From Thalassorhabdus alkalitolerans (GTDB taxonomy: Bacteria; Bacillota; Bacilli; Bacillales; Marinococcaceae), in assembly GCF_042656585.1 (NCBI RefSeq), contig NZ_JBHSPG010000023.1: DNA of 64,000 nucleotides, one strand, 5' to 3'. Below are positions 34,567-42,977 of the stretch, in pieces (position 1 is the stretch's first letter; each line of letters starts with the position of its first letter). Made by a program: the position numbers and the translations under genes. The notes under the pieces are model-generated. The model was not told the DNA's origin. It ran no database searches and saw only the letters and a list, made by a program, of their open reading frames with translations.

Positions 34567-35412
34567 CTAGCGTCCTGTTGCTTGTACAAGAGCAGGTCTG
34601 TCTCCACCTGTTGTATAAGTGATGTTCATTTCGTCTCCTGCATAGAAAGGAATATCGTTGTTATACCCTAGTTTTAACGCCCGTTCTTCTCCATGTATCT
34701 CCACTGCGATCGTATGCATGTCCGTGTAACCAACCATCGTAGCCTGAGCGGTTACTACATCTGGAATGGTCAATTGTTCGCCTATGTTTATACGGTGAGT
34801 TGATTTGTTGTTTAGGTCCTGTAATTCTCCAACTGTAGTCCCAAACCGGTCAGCCAGACTAAAGAGCGTATCTCCTGATACTACTCTGTATTGATCATAG
34901 GACGGGTCACTTGGCGAAGAAGAGTTCTCTTCCCTTGAATCGCTGCCATTGCTGCTTTCTAACGTCAAGCTCTGCCCGGGATAAATGATATTGCTCCCCA
35001 AATTATTTGCTTCTTTCACCTCATTTACAGTCATTCCGGCACCCGTTGCAATGCTGTAAAGGGTGTCACCTTGTTCGACGGTATACTCTGTCGTACTCCT
35101 CGTATCATTGTTCTCTCCAGAAGCTGGTGAGTCATGTACCGGACCACCTGGAGGAACTAAGAGCTCTTGACCAACTGAAAGCTCAGTGGAATGCCCCATT
35201 TCATTTTTATTTTGCAGCTGTTCCACCGTGACTCCGTATTGTTGTCCCAGAGAGTAAAGTGTATCTCCTGGCTGCACTTCATAAACTTCACTGCACGCAC
35301 AGGCGCTGGAAGAAGATGCCGCCCCAGCAAAGAGGCCAGCAGCTACAACCAAAGATGCAACAACCTTTCCAAACGGCCCTCTCTTATGTTTCTCCTTCAA
35401 ATGATATGTCAT
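34567..35412 (-). CDS. Secreted protein with three LysM domains
   Basis: This 281-residue protein starts at ATG 35412, nine bases after TAGGAG; a TTG nine bases earlier is less well placed. An N-terminal hydrophobic segment (about 15-38) rich in Ala and Ser ends near ACACSE. Three LysM repeats follow (near 43-86, 109-150 and 175-216), each with a GDTLYS or GDTLFS motif, separated by Ser/Asn/Asp-rich linkers. The C-terminal 60 residues have no catalytic motif that I recognise. It is likely a peptidoglycan-bound wall or spore-envelope protein. Function beyond glycan binding is unknown. Confidence 0.85.
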   Translation of the reverse strand: MTYHLKEKHKRGPFGKVVASLVVAAGLFAGAASSSSACACSEVYEVQPGDTLYSLGQQYGVTVEQLQNKNEMGHSTELSVGQELLVPPGGPVHDSPASGENNDTRSTTEYTVEQGDTLYSIATGAGMTVNEVKEANNLGSNIIYPGQSLTLESSNGSDSREENSSSPSDPSYDQYRVVSGDTLFSLADRFGTTVGELQDLNNKSTHRINIGEQLTIPDVVTAQATMVGYTDMHTIAVEIHGEERALKLGYNNDIPFYAGDEMNITYTTGGDRPALVQATGR

Positions 35413-35569
35413 AAAAACCAACTCCTACGTGGGTTTACTTATCCCTACCCCTTTTTTCCTAGACCTAATCTAGAAAGTGAGTAATTATCATGGAACAGAG
35501 TTTGGTTGTACAAGGTATGGGAATCATTTTTGTGAAAATTAAAGCTCTGTTATTGGCAACTGCTGCTTT

Positions 35570-35722
35570 TATATCTAGTTAGTCGAAGGTCCCGCAAATT
35601 GGTTTTCCAGAGGAAAATGAGGCATGCCAGTGGCACAGAAAACACCATGAATGGATTGTGCCACATGCACCTTTAGATACAAGCGAGTTTTTTTTAGCGA
35701 AAATCAAAAACAAGATGTCATA
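35570..35722. repeat. Decayed third copy of the MITE-like element
   Basis: Blocks matching the elements at 14163 and 14600 appear in the same order: GAAGGTCCCGCA, GGTTTTCC, GAGGAA, ATGAGGCA, then CACCATGAATGGA, TGCACCTTTAG and GCGAAAATCAA. Similarity is broken by substitutions and deletions. The element lies in a 470-bp gap before the GntR gene. Confidence 0.7.
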
Positions 35723-35778
35723 AGGTTTTTTACAATGATTATTTGAAAAAAAGTAATAAATAAAATTTTATCATTAGT

Positions 35779-35835
35779 TTGACAATTTAATTAATATAGG
35801 ATAAAGTACTTAGTAATGAGAGAGTGGTATACCAC
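35779..35835 (+). promoter_or_regulatory. Promoter and GntR-type operator before the regulator gene
   Basis: TTGACA (35779-35784) and TAAAGT (35802-35807) have a 17-bp spacer. Just after the predicted start is a perfect 12-bp palindrome GTGGTATACCAC (35824-35835), the form bound by FadR-subfamily GntR regulators. Placement fits autorepression by the next gene product. Confidence 0.7.
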
Positions 35836-35886
35836 ACACCGCACACCATATATCGGTTTTTAGAGAGCTAGTGAGGAGTGTTAGTT

Positions 35887-36552
35887 TTGAAAAAGGTGGG
35901 AAAGTTCGTTTCTTACACGGATCAAGTATACAGAGAGATAAAGGCTGCAATTATCAGCCAGGATATTAAGCCGGGTGATACGCTGCAGGAACGAACAATT
36001 GCCGATACCTTAGGAGTGAGCCGTACACCGGTAAGAGAAGCATTAAAGAAATTGGAATTTGAAGGATGGGTGGAGACGATTCCCTGGAAGGGGGTCGTTG
36101 TAAAAGAAATCGACAGGCAGGATATACTGGAAGTCTTTCAATGCCGCTGCGCCAATGAAAGTTTTGTCGGCATTCTGATTGCTGAGAGCATAACAGATGA
36201 ACAAATCGAGGCTCTTGAAGGCTTTTACAAGAAGATGGTGGAGCTTTCCACTCAAAATAAGCAAGAATTTATAAATGAGGACAGAAAGTTTCATATGTAT
36301 ATGGCCCAGCTGACTAATAACAGCCGCTTAATACAGTTTCTTGACCATTTAAGCGATCAGATGCTCCGGTTTGGGATTCGGGCTGTGGACAATGATTTCC
36401 GTACAAAAGAAACACTTGAAGAACACCAGGCAATTTTGCAGGCACTAAAAAACAGGTCTGTCGATGAAACACGCCAGGCTATTGAAGAACACATTAAAAA
36501 TAGTGAAGAAGTACTGATAAGGTTAGTCGACAAAGAGGAGGGCAAGCTATGA
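35887..36552 (+). CDS. GntR-family (FCD domain) transcriptional regulator
   Basis: This is a 221-residue regulator starting at TTG 35887, eight bases after GAGGAG; the GTG at 35878 overlaps that site. The N-terminal winged helix (about 8-75) has GDTLQERTIADTLGVSRTPVREAL, the classic GntR pattern. The C-terminal FCD helical domain (about 85-210), with DRKFHMYMAQLTNNSRL and EEHQAILQAL, binds small acids and a metal. It is the first gene of an operon with catabolic enzymes and overlaps the next gene by four bases. It likely represses the operon in the absence of its substrate. Confidence 0.9.
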   Translation: MKKVGKFVSYTDQVYREIKAAIISQDIKPGDTLQERTIADTLGVSRTPVREALKKLEFEGWVETIPWKGVVVKEIDRQDILEVFQCRCANESFVGILIAESITDEQIEALEGFYKKMVELSTQNKQEFINEDRKFHMYMAQLTNNSRLIQFLDHLSDQMLRFGIRAVDNDFRTKETLEEHQAILQALKNRSVDETRQAIEEHIKNSEEVLIRLVDKEEGKL

Positions 36553-37229
36553 GCAGCAATGATACCAGCTTAACGATTACAAGCAGCAATGAAAACAAAG
36601 GTCTTTCTATAAACAATGTGCTTTGTATTGGTTACTCAGGAAGAAACCAGGAGAAGGTAAAGGAGCATATTGAGGAGCTTGCGGAGCTCGGCGTACCTCG
36701 TCCGGAGCAGACACCTACTCTTTTTCCTATGAGACTTTCAAGTCTGAACACGACTGGAAAGATGGAAGTAATAGGAGATCAGACCTCAGGGGAGGCAGAG
36801 CTTGTCTTTATTTATGGAGACAAGGAAGAGGATGTGTATGTGACGGTAGGAAGCGACCACACAGATAGAGAGTTAGAGACAGTACATATCGGAAAGTCAA
36901 AGCAGGTGTGTGACAAGCCGCTCGCTTCCAAAGTCTGGCCGGTGAAAGATGTAATCGATCATTGGGATGAGTTAGTTTTGAAAACAGAAATTAAAGTGGA
37001 CGGCCAGTGGCAGTCTTATCAAAACGAGAAGGTATCAGCAATCATGCCTTACGAAGACATCAAGGAAAATTTAAAATCACGGGGAATTGAGCTTCCTAAT
37101 TCTGTGTTTTTTGCAGGGACAGTCCCTTTGCTTGACGGCTTCAAGTTTGGCGAAGCCTATGAAATGTCTCTTGAGGATCCGGTTAAAGGAGACTCTATTA
37201 TACTTCATTATGAAGTCCAGGAGCTGTAA
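36549..37229 (+). CDS. DUF2848-type protein
   Basis: This 226-residue protein overlaps the GntR gene by four bases. It carries RNQEKVKEHIEELAELGVPRP near the start and VGSDHTDRELE and SKQVCDKPLA in the middle, features I associate with DUF2848 (assigned by pattern). Late in the chain FFAGTVPLLDGF resembles the Gly-rich end of fumarylacetoacetase-like folds. A hydrolytic or decarboxylating role in the operon is a guess; no catalytic residues have been defined. Its neighbours are a nitrilase-family amidase, a TRAP importer and a DUF1445 hydro-lyase. Confidence 0.65.
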   Translation: MSSNDTSLTITSSNENKGLSINNVLCIGYSGRNQEKVKEHIEELAELGVPRPEQTPTLFPMRLSSLNTTGKMEVIGDQTSGEAELVFIYGDKEEDVYVTVGSDHTDRELETVHIGKSKQVCDKPLASKVWPVKDVIDHWDELVLKTEIKVDGQWQSYQNEKVSAIMPYEDIKENLKSRGIELPNSVFFAGTVPLLDGFKFGEAYEMSLEDPVKGDSIILHYEVQEL

Positions 37230-37240
37230 GGAGGGGTAGA

Positions 37241-38026
37241 ATGAGAATCTTAGTTTTCCAGATTGATATTGTGCCGGGAGATCCGGAGGCAAACAGAAAG
37301 AATATATCCAAATGGTTTAAAGAGCAGGTTTCCAGTGAGGAAACAGATCTGGTTGTTCTTCCTGAAATGTGGACCACCGCTTATACGCTTCCTGATCTTC
37401 ATAATCAGGCTGAGCCGCCAAATCATGAAACCATTGATTTTCTTAAAAAACTCGCACAGGAATACGGTGTGCACATTGTCGGAGGCTCTATCGCTGTTAA
37501 AGAGAAGAGCGGCATTTACAACCGGGCAATCGTGATCGATAAAAAAGGGAGCGTTGTCTATGAGTATGACAAGCTCCACCTTGTCCCGATGCTGAAGGAA
37601 CCAGACTACCTTGCACCTGGTCGTGAAAAAGTGAAAGTGTTTGAACTGGATGGAATTAAAATGGGGATTGTCATCTGCTTTGACCTTCGCTTTCCTGAAA
37701 TTATGCGTGAGCTTGCCCTTCAGGGAGCCCAGGCCCTGTTTATCCCTGCAGAATGGCCGGATGCAAGAGCTGGTCACTGGGAGGTGCTTCAGCAGGCCAG
37801 AGCGATAGAAAATCAAATGTATGTCATATCATCAAATCGAGTCGGCGCGTATGACGGGGTGGAATTTGCCGGCCGCTCGATGATTACAGACCCGTGGGGG
37901 AACGTGCTGGCAAAGGGAAGTCAGGGGGAGACGGAGTTTCTAACGGCTTCTCTGGACTTGGAAAATGTGAAAAATGTGAGAAAACAGGTTCCTATTTTTG
38001 ATAGCAGAGTCCCTCATTTATATTAA
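37241..38026 (+). CDS. Carbon-nitrogen hydrolase (nitrilase superfamily amidase)
   Basis: This 261-residue cytoplasmic enzyme has the nitrilase triad Glu42 (VLPEMWT), Lys111 (YDKLHLV) and Cys146 (ICFDLRFPE). The size and the motif order resemble omega-amidase/YafV-type members rather than true nitrilases. It should hydrolyse an amide or deamidated 2-oxo acid to acid and ammonia. The gene follows DUF2848 by 11 bp behind AGGAGGGG. With the TRAP importer it implies use of an imported amide or amino-acid derivative as carbon and nitrogen source. Substrate unknown. Confidence 0.9.
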   Translation: MRILVFQIDIVPGDPEANRKNISKWFKEQVSSEETDLVVLPEMWTTAYTLPDLHNQAEPPNHETIDFLKKLAQEYGVHIVGGSIAVKEKSGIYNRAIVIDKKGSVVYEYDKLHLVPMLKEPDYLAPGREKVKVFELDGIKMGIVICFDLRFPEIMRELALQGAQALFIPAEWPDARAGHWEVLQQARAIENQMYVISSNRVGAYDGVEFAGRSMITDPWGNVLAKGSQGETEFLTASLDLENVKNVRKQVPIFDSRVPHLY

Positions 38027-38089
38027 ATAGAATGCTTTGCCAATTTTTATGCAGGCAGGAAAAAGCATGAGGGAAACTTTCTATATAGA

Positions 38090-38112
38090 TATAATGCATT
38101 ACTGGTATCCGT
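38090..38112 (+). promoter_or_regulatory. Internal promoter candidate with a partial GntR operator
   Basis: TATAAT at 38090-38095 is followed eight bases later by TGGTATCC (38103-38110), which matches the left half and centre of the palindrome upstream of the GntR gene. The -35 is poor. The distance from -10 to the half-site is similar to that at the GntR promoter. This suggests co-control of the TRAP genes but is weak on its own. Confidence 0.35.
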
Positions 38113-38153
38113 ATGTACAGAGGTTCTTAATTTTACTAAAGGGGTGACTAACA

Positions 38154-39194
38154 TTGAGAAAAAGATGGACAATGACTATGACTGGAGCAGCGATGGTACT
38201 TGCACTTACAGCATGCGGGGGAAATGGTGACGAACCAGCTGGCGGAGAGGAAGAAGCAGCAGATGGAAACGGAGGAGCAGAGGAAAGCGTAACGCTTCGT
38301 CTTGCACACTCGGCTTCAGACTCTCACCAATATCATATTGCAGCGGAACACTTCCGCGATCTGGTGGCGGAAAAAACTGATGGAAGCGTAGAGATTGATA
38401 TTCATGGCAACGCCACACTTGGCAGTGAAGCGGAAGTTGTAGAGCAGATTCTTGACGGTACCATTGATATGACAACCGTTGCGGCTGACAGCAGCTTTGC
38501 AAATACTGTCCCGGAAATGAACCTGTTTGGTATTCCATACATCTTTGAAGATATTGACCACGTCTATGAAACTCTTGACGGTGACATTGGGCAAGAACTC
38601 CTTGAAACGGTAAATGAAAAAAATATGGTTGGTCTTGGCTACTGGGAAGTGGGAGAGCGTCATGTGTCAAATAATGAGCGTGAAATTGCCCACCCTGACG
38701 ACATGGAAGGACTAAGCATACGCGTACAGCCTTCTGCTGTTTGGGAAGCACATATGCAAGCCTTAGGAGCAAGCCCGACACCAGTAGATTTTAATGAATT
38801 GTATTCAGCCTTGGATCAGGGTGTGGTTGACGGCCAGGAAAATCCTCTTCCAACTATTGATTCTATGAACTTCTATGAGGTTCAGGATTATGTATCTTTA
38901 ACTGCTCACACGTATTCTCCGGCTATTGTGGTTATGAGCAATAACGCCCAGGATAACCTTAGTGACGAGCAATTTGCAGCGGTTCAGGAAGCAGTAGATG
39001 AAACAACGGAATTCCACCGTGAACACCTTGGCGAGCTTGAAGAAGAAATTCTTGAGCATTTGGCAAATGAAGGTGTAACCATTACGGAAGACCCTGACCG
39101 TGACGCGTTCCAGGAAGCTACTTCTGAAGTAAGAGATGTACTTGAGGATCAAGTGCCAAGTTCCCTAGTAGACCGCGTTCTTGAAAGAGAATAG
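38154..39194 (+). CDS. dctP: TRAP transporter solute-binding lipoprotein (DctP family)
   Basis: This 346-residue extracytoplasmic lipoprotein captures substrate for the TRAP permease. A lipobox (LALTAC, Cys21) follows a short basic N-terminus and a hydrophobic segment; the mature start is Gly/Glu/Asp-rich. The conserved DctP pattern is present, including RVQPSAVWEAHMQALGASPTPVDFNELYSALDQGVVDGQENP, where the Arg binds the substrate carboxylate. Start is TTG at 38154 after AAAGGGGTG. An 8-bp hairpin follows the gene and may raise its mRNA level above the permease genes. Confidence 0.93.
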   Translation: MRKRWTMTMTGAAMVLALTACGGNGDEPAGGEEEAADGNGGAEESVTLRLAHSASDSHQYHIAAEHFRDLVAEKTDGSVEIDIHGNATLGSEAEVVEQILDGTIDMTTVAADSSFANTVPEMNLFGIPYIFEDIDHVYETLDGDIGQELLETVNEKNMVGLGYWEVGERHVSNNEREIAHPDDMEGLSIRVQPSAVWEAHMQALGASPTPVDFNELYSALDQGVVDGQENPLPTIDSMNFYEVQDYVSLTAHTYSPAIVVMSNNAQDNLSDEQFAAVQEAVDETTEFHREHLGELEEEILEHLANEGVTITEDPDRDAFQEATSEVRDVLEDQVPSSLVDRVLERE

Positions 39195-39207
39195 TAGAAA
39201 AGTGAAG

Positions 39208-39244
39208 GGTGTCTTAGCTGGTGTATGGCACCAGCTGGGGCACC
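39208..39244 (+). promoter_or_regulatory. Intercistronic hairpin between dctP and dctQ
   Basis: AGCTGGTG (39216-39223) pairs with CACCAGCT (39229-39236), flanked by GGTG and CACC that can extend the stem across bulges. No long T-tract follows. It probably stabilises the dctP message or reduces read-through. Confidence 0.55.
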
Positions 39245-39280
39245 TGCTTTTATTGTAAAAGATCCCAAGGGGAGGTCTAT

Positions 39281-39736
39281 ATGGCTAAAATTGATTACAT
39301 CTTAGGGAAAGTGATGGAAGGGCTCCTGTTTTTAGGCTTGTTCTTGACCGCAGCGGTGACACTTCTTCAAGTCGTCTTTCGGTATGTCCTTGGCCAATCA
39401 TTGGCCTGGTCGCAGGAATTCGTTTTGATCTGCTTTGTTTATACCGTCCTCTTTGGGGCGGTGCTTGGGATTAAAAATAGTGAGCATTTGCAGGTAGACC
39501 TTCTTGACAAAGCACCTGAACCGATAAGAAAAATTTCAGTAATTTTAGAATTCCTCATTGTTTTTGCATTGATAGCCGTCCTTGTTTATTACGGTTTTCA
39601 GCTCTTTTTAAATAATTTGCAGTCGGGGCAGATTGTCGGGATTCTTCCAGTGCCGGTCGCTTACGTGTACCTGGCTATTCCGGTAAGCGGGTTATTTATG
39701 CTCTACTTCCAAGTTAGGAAGGTGATGAAGAAATGA
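39281..39736 (+). CDS. dctQ: TRAP transporter small permease (DctQ family)
   Basis: This is a 151-residue membrane protein with four hydrophobic segments (about 13-35, 45-65, 85-105 and 123-145), the usual DctQ layout. The start at ATG 39281 follows AAGGGGAGG; an upstream in-frame extension is not supported. The central SLAWSQEFVLICFVYTVLFGAVLGIKNSEHLQVD carries the family pattern. It pairs with the large permease whose start overlaps its stop by four bases. Sodium-dependent uptake, as known for the family, would suit a saline habitat. Confidence 0.9.
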   Translation: MAKIDYILGKVMEGLLFLGLFLTAAVTLLQVVFRYVLGQSLAWSQEFVLICFVYTVLFGAVLGIKNSEHLQVDLLDKAPEPIRKISVILEFLIVFALIAVLVYYGFQLFLNNLQSGQIVGILPVPVAYVYLAIPVSGLFMLYFQVRKVMKK

Positions 39737-41028
39737 TCTGGCTTATTCCACTTTTATTTGCACTTATTTTACTACGAATTCCGATAGCCTTTGCTCTTGG
39801 CTTCGTATCTATGCTGGGCATTTTTCTAACCGATCCCGGTTTATTGATAAACGTGCCTCGAAGGATTTATAACGGGATTGAAAGCTTTACGTTAATTGCT
39901 GTTCCCTTGTTCATTCTTGCTGGAGAAATCATGACAAAGGGCGGCATTTCGAACCGTTTAATTCGTTTTTCCCAAATGATTGTCGGCTTTATGCCCGGGG
40001 GTCTTGCGATGGTCATTGTCGTGGCAAGCATGTTCTTTTCAGCACTGACCGGAACAGCGATTGCCGCAGCCGCTGCCATCGGGGGCATGATGATTCCTGC
40101 GATGACTAAGCAAGGCTATGATCCTCGTTTTTCCTCAAGCCTTGTTGCCACATCATCTACAATCGGACCGATTATCCCTCCTAGTATCGTGTTGATTTTG
40201 TTTGGGGTAATGGCAAGTGTATCCATAAGTGATTTGTTTGTGGCGGGAGTTGTTCCGGGTATCTTAATGGGGATTGGCCTGATGGCGTACTGCTTTGTGA
40301 TCGGCTTAAAAACCAAGGATAAAACGAGATCCCCTTTTCCAAGTGCAAAGGAATTTCTCTTTGGATTAAAAGACGCCGTGCTTGCTTTGATCATGCCTAT
40401 TATTATCCTTGGGGGAATAATTTCAGGTATTTTTACAGCGACTGAATCAGGGGTTATTGCCGTCGCCTACGCGCTGATCATCGGACTCTTTGTATACAGG
40501 GATTTAAAGCCAAAGGATCTTATTCCTGTGTTTATTGATTCAGGAAAAACCACAGCCTATATTATTTTCTTAATTGGTAATGCCTCTTTATTTATCTGGC
40601 TATTATCCTATCATTCGATTCCACAGCAAATGGTAGAAATGCTGGGACCGGTTGCTGAAAATCCGTTTTTGCTACTGCTATTGATCAACGTAATCTTATT
40701 AATTGCTGGTACATTTATTGATACCATCAGTGCTGTGTCTATTTTTACACCACTGTTTTTGCCTCTTGCCTTAGCAGCAGGAATTGACCCTGTACATTTT
40801 GGTATTATCCTGGCAGTCAACCTGACAATTGGTATGGTGACACCTCCTTTAGGAGTGGCTTTATTTGTTACGGCACGGATCGCCAATATCAAGGTTCCGG
40901 AAATGTTTAGATATCTGATCCCTCAGATCGCTATTTTGCTTTTTGTATTGGTTATTGTTACGTATATTCCAGATCTAATCATGTTCTTCCCTGACAACTA
41001 CGAGCAATGGTTTGGGACAGTTGATTAA
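39733..41028 (+). CDS. dctM: TRAP transporter large permease (DctM family)
   Basis: This 431-residue protein has about 12 hydrophobic segments and the DctM family stretch SMFFSALTGTAIAAAAAIG plus PIIPPSIVLILFG. It forms the transport channel with DctQ and takes substrate from the DctP lipoprotein using a sodium gradient. It starts inside the dctQ stop (ATGA overlap), showing tight coupling. The substrate is a carboxylate, judging from the family and the conserved Arg of DctP; the precise compound is not known. Confidence 0.93.
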   Translation: MIWLIPLLFALILLRIPIAFALGFVSMLGIFLTDPGLLINVPRRIYNGIESFTLIAVPLFILAGEIMTKGGISNRLIRFSQMIVGFMPGGLAMVIVVASMFFSALTGTAIAAAAAIGGMMIPAMTKQGYDPRFSSSLVATSSTIGPIIPPSIVLILFGVMASVSISDLFVAGVVPGILMGIGLMAYCFVIGLKTKDKTRSPFPSAKEFLFGLKDAVLALIMPIIILGGIISGIFTATESGVIAVAYALIIGLFVYRDLKPKDLIPVFIDSGKTTAYIIFLIGNASLFIWLLSYHSIPQQMVEMLGPVAENPFLLLLLINVILLIAGTFIDTISAVSIFTPLFLPLALAAGIDPVHFGIILAVNLTIGMVTPPLGVALFVTARIANIKVPEMFRYLIPQIAILLFVLVIVTYIPDLIMFFPDNYEQWFGTVD

Positions 41029-41046
41029 TATGAAGGAGATGAAGGT

Positions 41047-41814
41047 ATGAATACACCAGCAGAGGTTCGCGAGCAAATTCGAGCTGGAAAATGGAATAAA
41101 CCAACAACAGGATTCAATTTTGAAACCCTGCAGGCAAATATAGTGATTCTTCCCGTGCAATATGCAGGAGCTTTCAAAGAATATACAAGAAGTAACCCGA
41201 AGCCCTGTCCGGTCCTCGAAGTGATACATCCTGGTTCTTACGTTTCAGAGCTGGCTGACGGGTCTGATATACGAAAGGATGTTCCCAAGTACCGGATATA
41301 CAGGCAAGGAGAGTTGGTAGAGCAGGCAGAGGATGTAACAGAGATTTGGCAGAACGATTTTGTCACATTTCTCATTGGCTGCAGCTTCACGTTTGAAAAT
41401 GCATTGATCGACAGTGGGATCAGGCTGCGCCATATTGAAGAGAAGAAGAATGTAGCCATGTACCGCACGAATATTGAGACGGTGGAAGCGGGCCCGTTCC
41501 ATGGCCCCATGGTCGTATCCATGCGCCCTGTTCCCCAAGAACAAGCAAAGCTGGCAGCCGAGATTACAGAAAAATTTCCCCGGACTCATGGCGGTCCGGT
41601 CCATATTGGGGACCCAAGGGAGATTGGAATTCAGAATTTAGATCAGCCTGACTACGGGGAAGCGATTGAACTGAAAGAAGGCGAAGTTCCTGTGTTTTGG
41701 GCTTGCGGAGTGACCCCTCAGGAAGCGGTTCTCCGCGCAAAGCTTCCTATTGCGATTACCCATGAACCTGGCCATATGTTTGTTATGGATAAAACCTACG
41801 ATGAATTAGACTGA
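41047..41814 (+). CDS. DUF1445 putative hydro-lyase (YcsI/D-glutamate cyclase-like)
   Basis: This 255-residue protein has the DUF1445 pattern: REQIRAGKWNKPTTGF at the start, QANIVILP, CPVLEVIHPG, TFLIGCSFTFE and a late THEPGHMFVMD. A mammalian member of the family converts D-glutamate to 5-oxo-D-proline; bacterial members (YcsI) are annotated as hydro-lyases. As the last gene of the TRAP operon it probably works on the imported compound or an early product. An AGGAGATGAAGGT site precedes the ATG. A long bidirectional terminator follows. Confidence 0.82.
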   Translation: MNTPAEVREQIRAGKWNKPTTGFNFETLQANIVILPVQYAGAFKEYTRSNPKPCPVLEVIHPGSYVSELADGSDIRKDVPKYRIYRQGELVEQAEDVTEIWQNDFVTFLIGCSFTFENALIDSGIRLRHIEEKKNVAMYRTNIETVEAGPFHGPMVVSMRPVPQEQAKLAAEITEKFPRTHGGPVHIGDPREIGIQNLDQPDYGEAIELKEGEVPVFWACGVTPQEAVLRAKLPIAITHEPGHMFVMDKTYDELD

Positions 41815-41876
41815 GCAGGGCTGTGTAATAAGGAAATGTGTGTGGACAGCAACGCTAACTAAATAGTTTACACCTT

Positions 41877-41920
41877 AAAGAAGACCTGTCTCACATGATG
41901 AGACAGGTCTTCTTTGTTTT
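41877..41920. terminator. Bidirectional terminator between DUF1445 and sleB-like genes
   Basis: A perfect 17-bp stem (41877-41893 with 41899-41915) has a CATGA loop; T-rich sequence follows on the plus strand. It serves two converging genes. Confidence 0.95.
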
Positions 41921-42549
41921 TAGTTGGCAAATAAATGCTTACCGATCGTATGACTCGGTGTTCGGGTTAGAATCCACTCGGATGTTGCGATGGCCGGGTT
42001 GTAATAATATGTAGCTCCTTTTGAAGGATCCCAGCCTTGATAGGCGTCTCTTACAGCCTGATAAGACGTGCTGTCGGGGGTGAGTGCGTATTGACCGTCA
42101 TGAACCGCAGTGAATGCGTTCCTTTGATGAATGACTCCCTCGACCGAATTTGGAAATTCAGAGGAGTGGAGGCGGTTTTTCACGACCGCAGCGACTGCAA
42201 CCTGACCTTTATAAGGCTCCCCGCGTGCTTCACCATGAACGACTCTTGCCATTTGTTTGACCTCTTTCAGCTTGTGGAGAGTACCCGGTCCGGCTATTCC
42301 ATCTACACCGAGAGAGAACTCAGCCTGGAATTGACGGACCGCTTCTTCTGTTGCCGGGCCGTAATATCCAGTTGGAGCAGTATGTAGGTAATCAAGCTGT
42401 ACCAGCTGCTGCTGCAGATCGGTGACAGCAGGACCTTCAGACCCATTTTGCAGGACTGAATGGGCTTCTGCATGTTCAGTCATGGTAGTAAGAAGTAGGA
42501 AAGTAAGTGCAAATAAAAAACTGTAAACTATAGTGAACCTTTTCTTCAT
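41920..42549 (-). CDS. SleB/CwlJ-type cell wall hydrolase with peptidoglycan-binding domain
   Basis: This is a 209-residue exported hydrolase. A signal peptide (about 1-30, ending near AEAHS) is followed by a PG_binding_1 domain (about 35-90, with GPAVTDLQQQLVQLDYL and GVDGIAGPGTLHKL). A C-terminal SleB domain (about 98-209) follows, with MARVVHGEARGEPYKGQVAVAAVVKNR, where the Glu residues are catalytic, and YNPAIATSEWI. SleB is a lytic transglycosylase that opens the spore cortex at germination; shorter relatives can act in vegetative wall turnover. An AGGAGG site lies upstream on the minus strand. Confidence 0.9.
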   Translation of the reverse strand: MKKRFTIVYSFLFALTFLLLTTMTEHAEAHSVLQNGSEGPAVTDLQQQLVQLDYLHTAPTGYYGPATEEAVRQFQAEFSLGVDGIAGPGTLHKLKEVKQMARVVHGEARGEPYKGQVAVAAVVKNRLHSSEFPNSVEGVIHQRNAFTAVHDGQYALTPDSTSYQAVRDAYQGWDPSKGATYYYNPAIATSEWILTRTPSHTIGKHLFAN

Positions 42550-42798
42550 ACGAAGCCTCCTTTCTCTCTTACTAAACCCGTTTTGAAAAAAGTTAAAACT
42601 AGAAATTGAGAGATTGAGACAATAGACTTAGTTATCAGAGAGGAATGGTATGAATACTGGCGTCGATGGGAGTGGGTTGTTTCAATTTTATTACAATCAA
42701 TTGGGAAATATAGTAATTTAGTCGTAGGCTTGTATACTAGTGATAGGACATCAGATGACAGAAAAGATAGAGGGAGAGTATAAAAAGGGGAGTGGAAA

Positions 42799-42960
42799 AT
42801 GAATGCCTATTGTAGGAAAGTCTTACTGGAAGAAAGAATCAAATGGAATAAAAGAAGAATGCACATCGTAGCGAAAAGGCACGGATTAAGCAGCATGAAA
42901 ACAGTGAAATGCAGCCAGAAACTAGACATCTTACTTAACCACTACCAAAAAATCCAATAA
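42799..42960 (+). CDS. Spo0E-like aspartyl phosphatase, 53 aa
   Basis: A 53-residue product after GGGGAGTGG. The sequence has the Spo0E helical-hairpin pattern: LLEERIKWNKRRM in the first helix, AKRHGLSS in the turn and the signature SQKLDILL in the second helix, where Ser-x-x-Leu-Asp is the family mark. Spo0E proteins remove phosphate from Spo0A and delay sporulation. The gene lies divergently upstream of the sleB-like gene and just before a repeat array. Confidence 0.85.
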   Translation: MNAYCRKVLLEERIKWNKRRMHIVAKRHGLSSMKTVKCSQKLDILLNHYQKIQ

Positions 42961-42977
42961 AGGTGCCTCTATGCTAG

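Noticed and set aside
34379..34570. 63-codon plus-strand frame after the signal peptide gene
   Set aside because: It starts inside the terminator of the upstream gene, has no proper ribosome site, and overlaps a second terminator.
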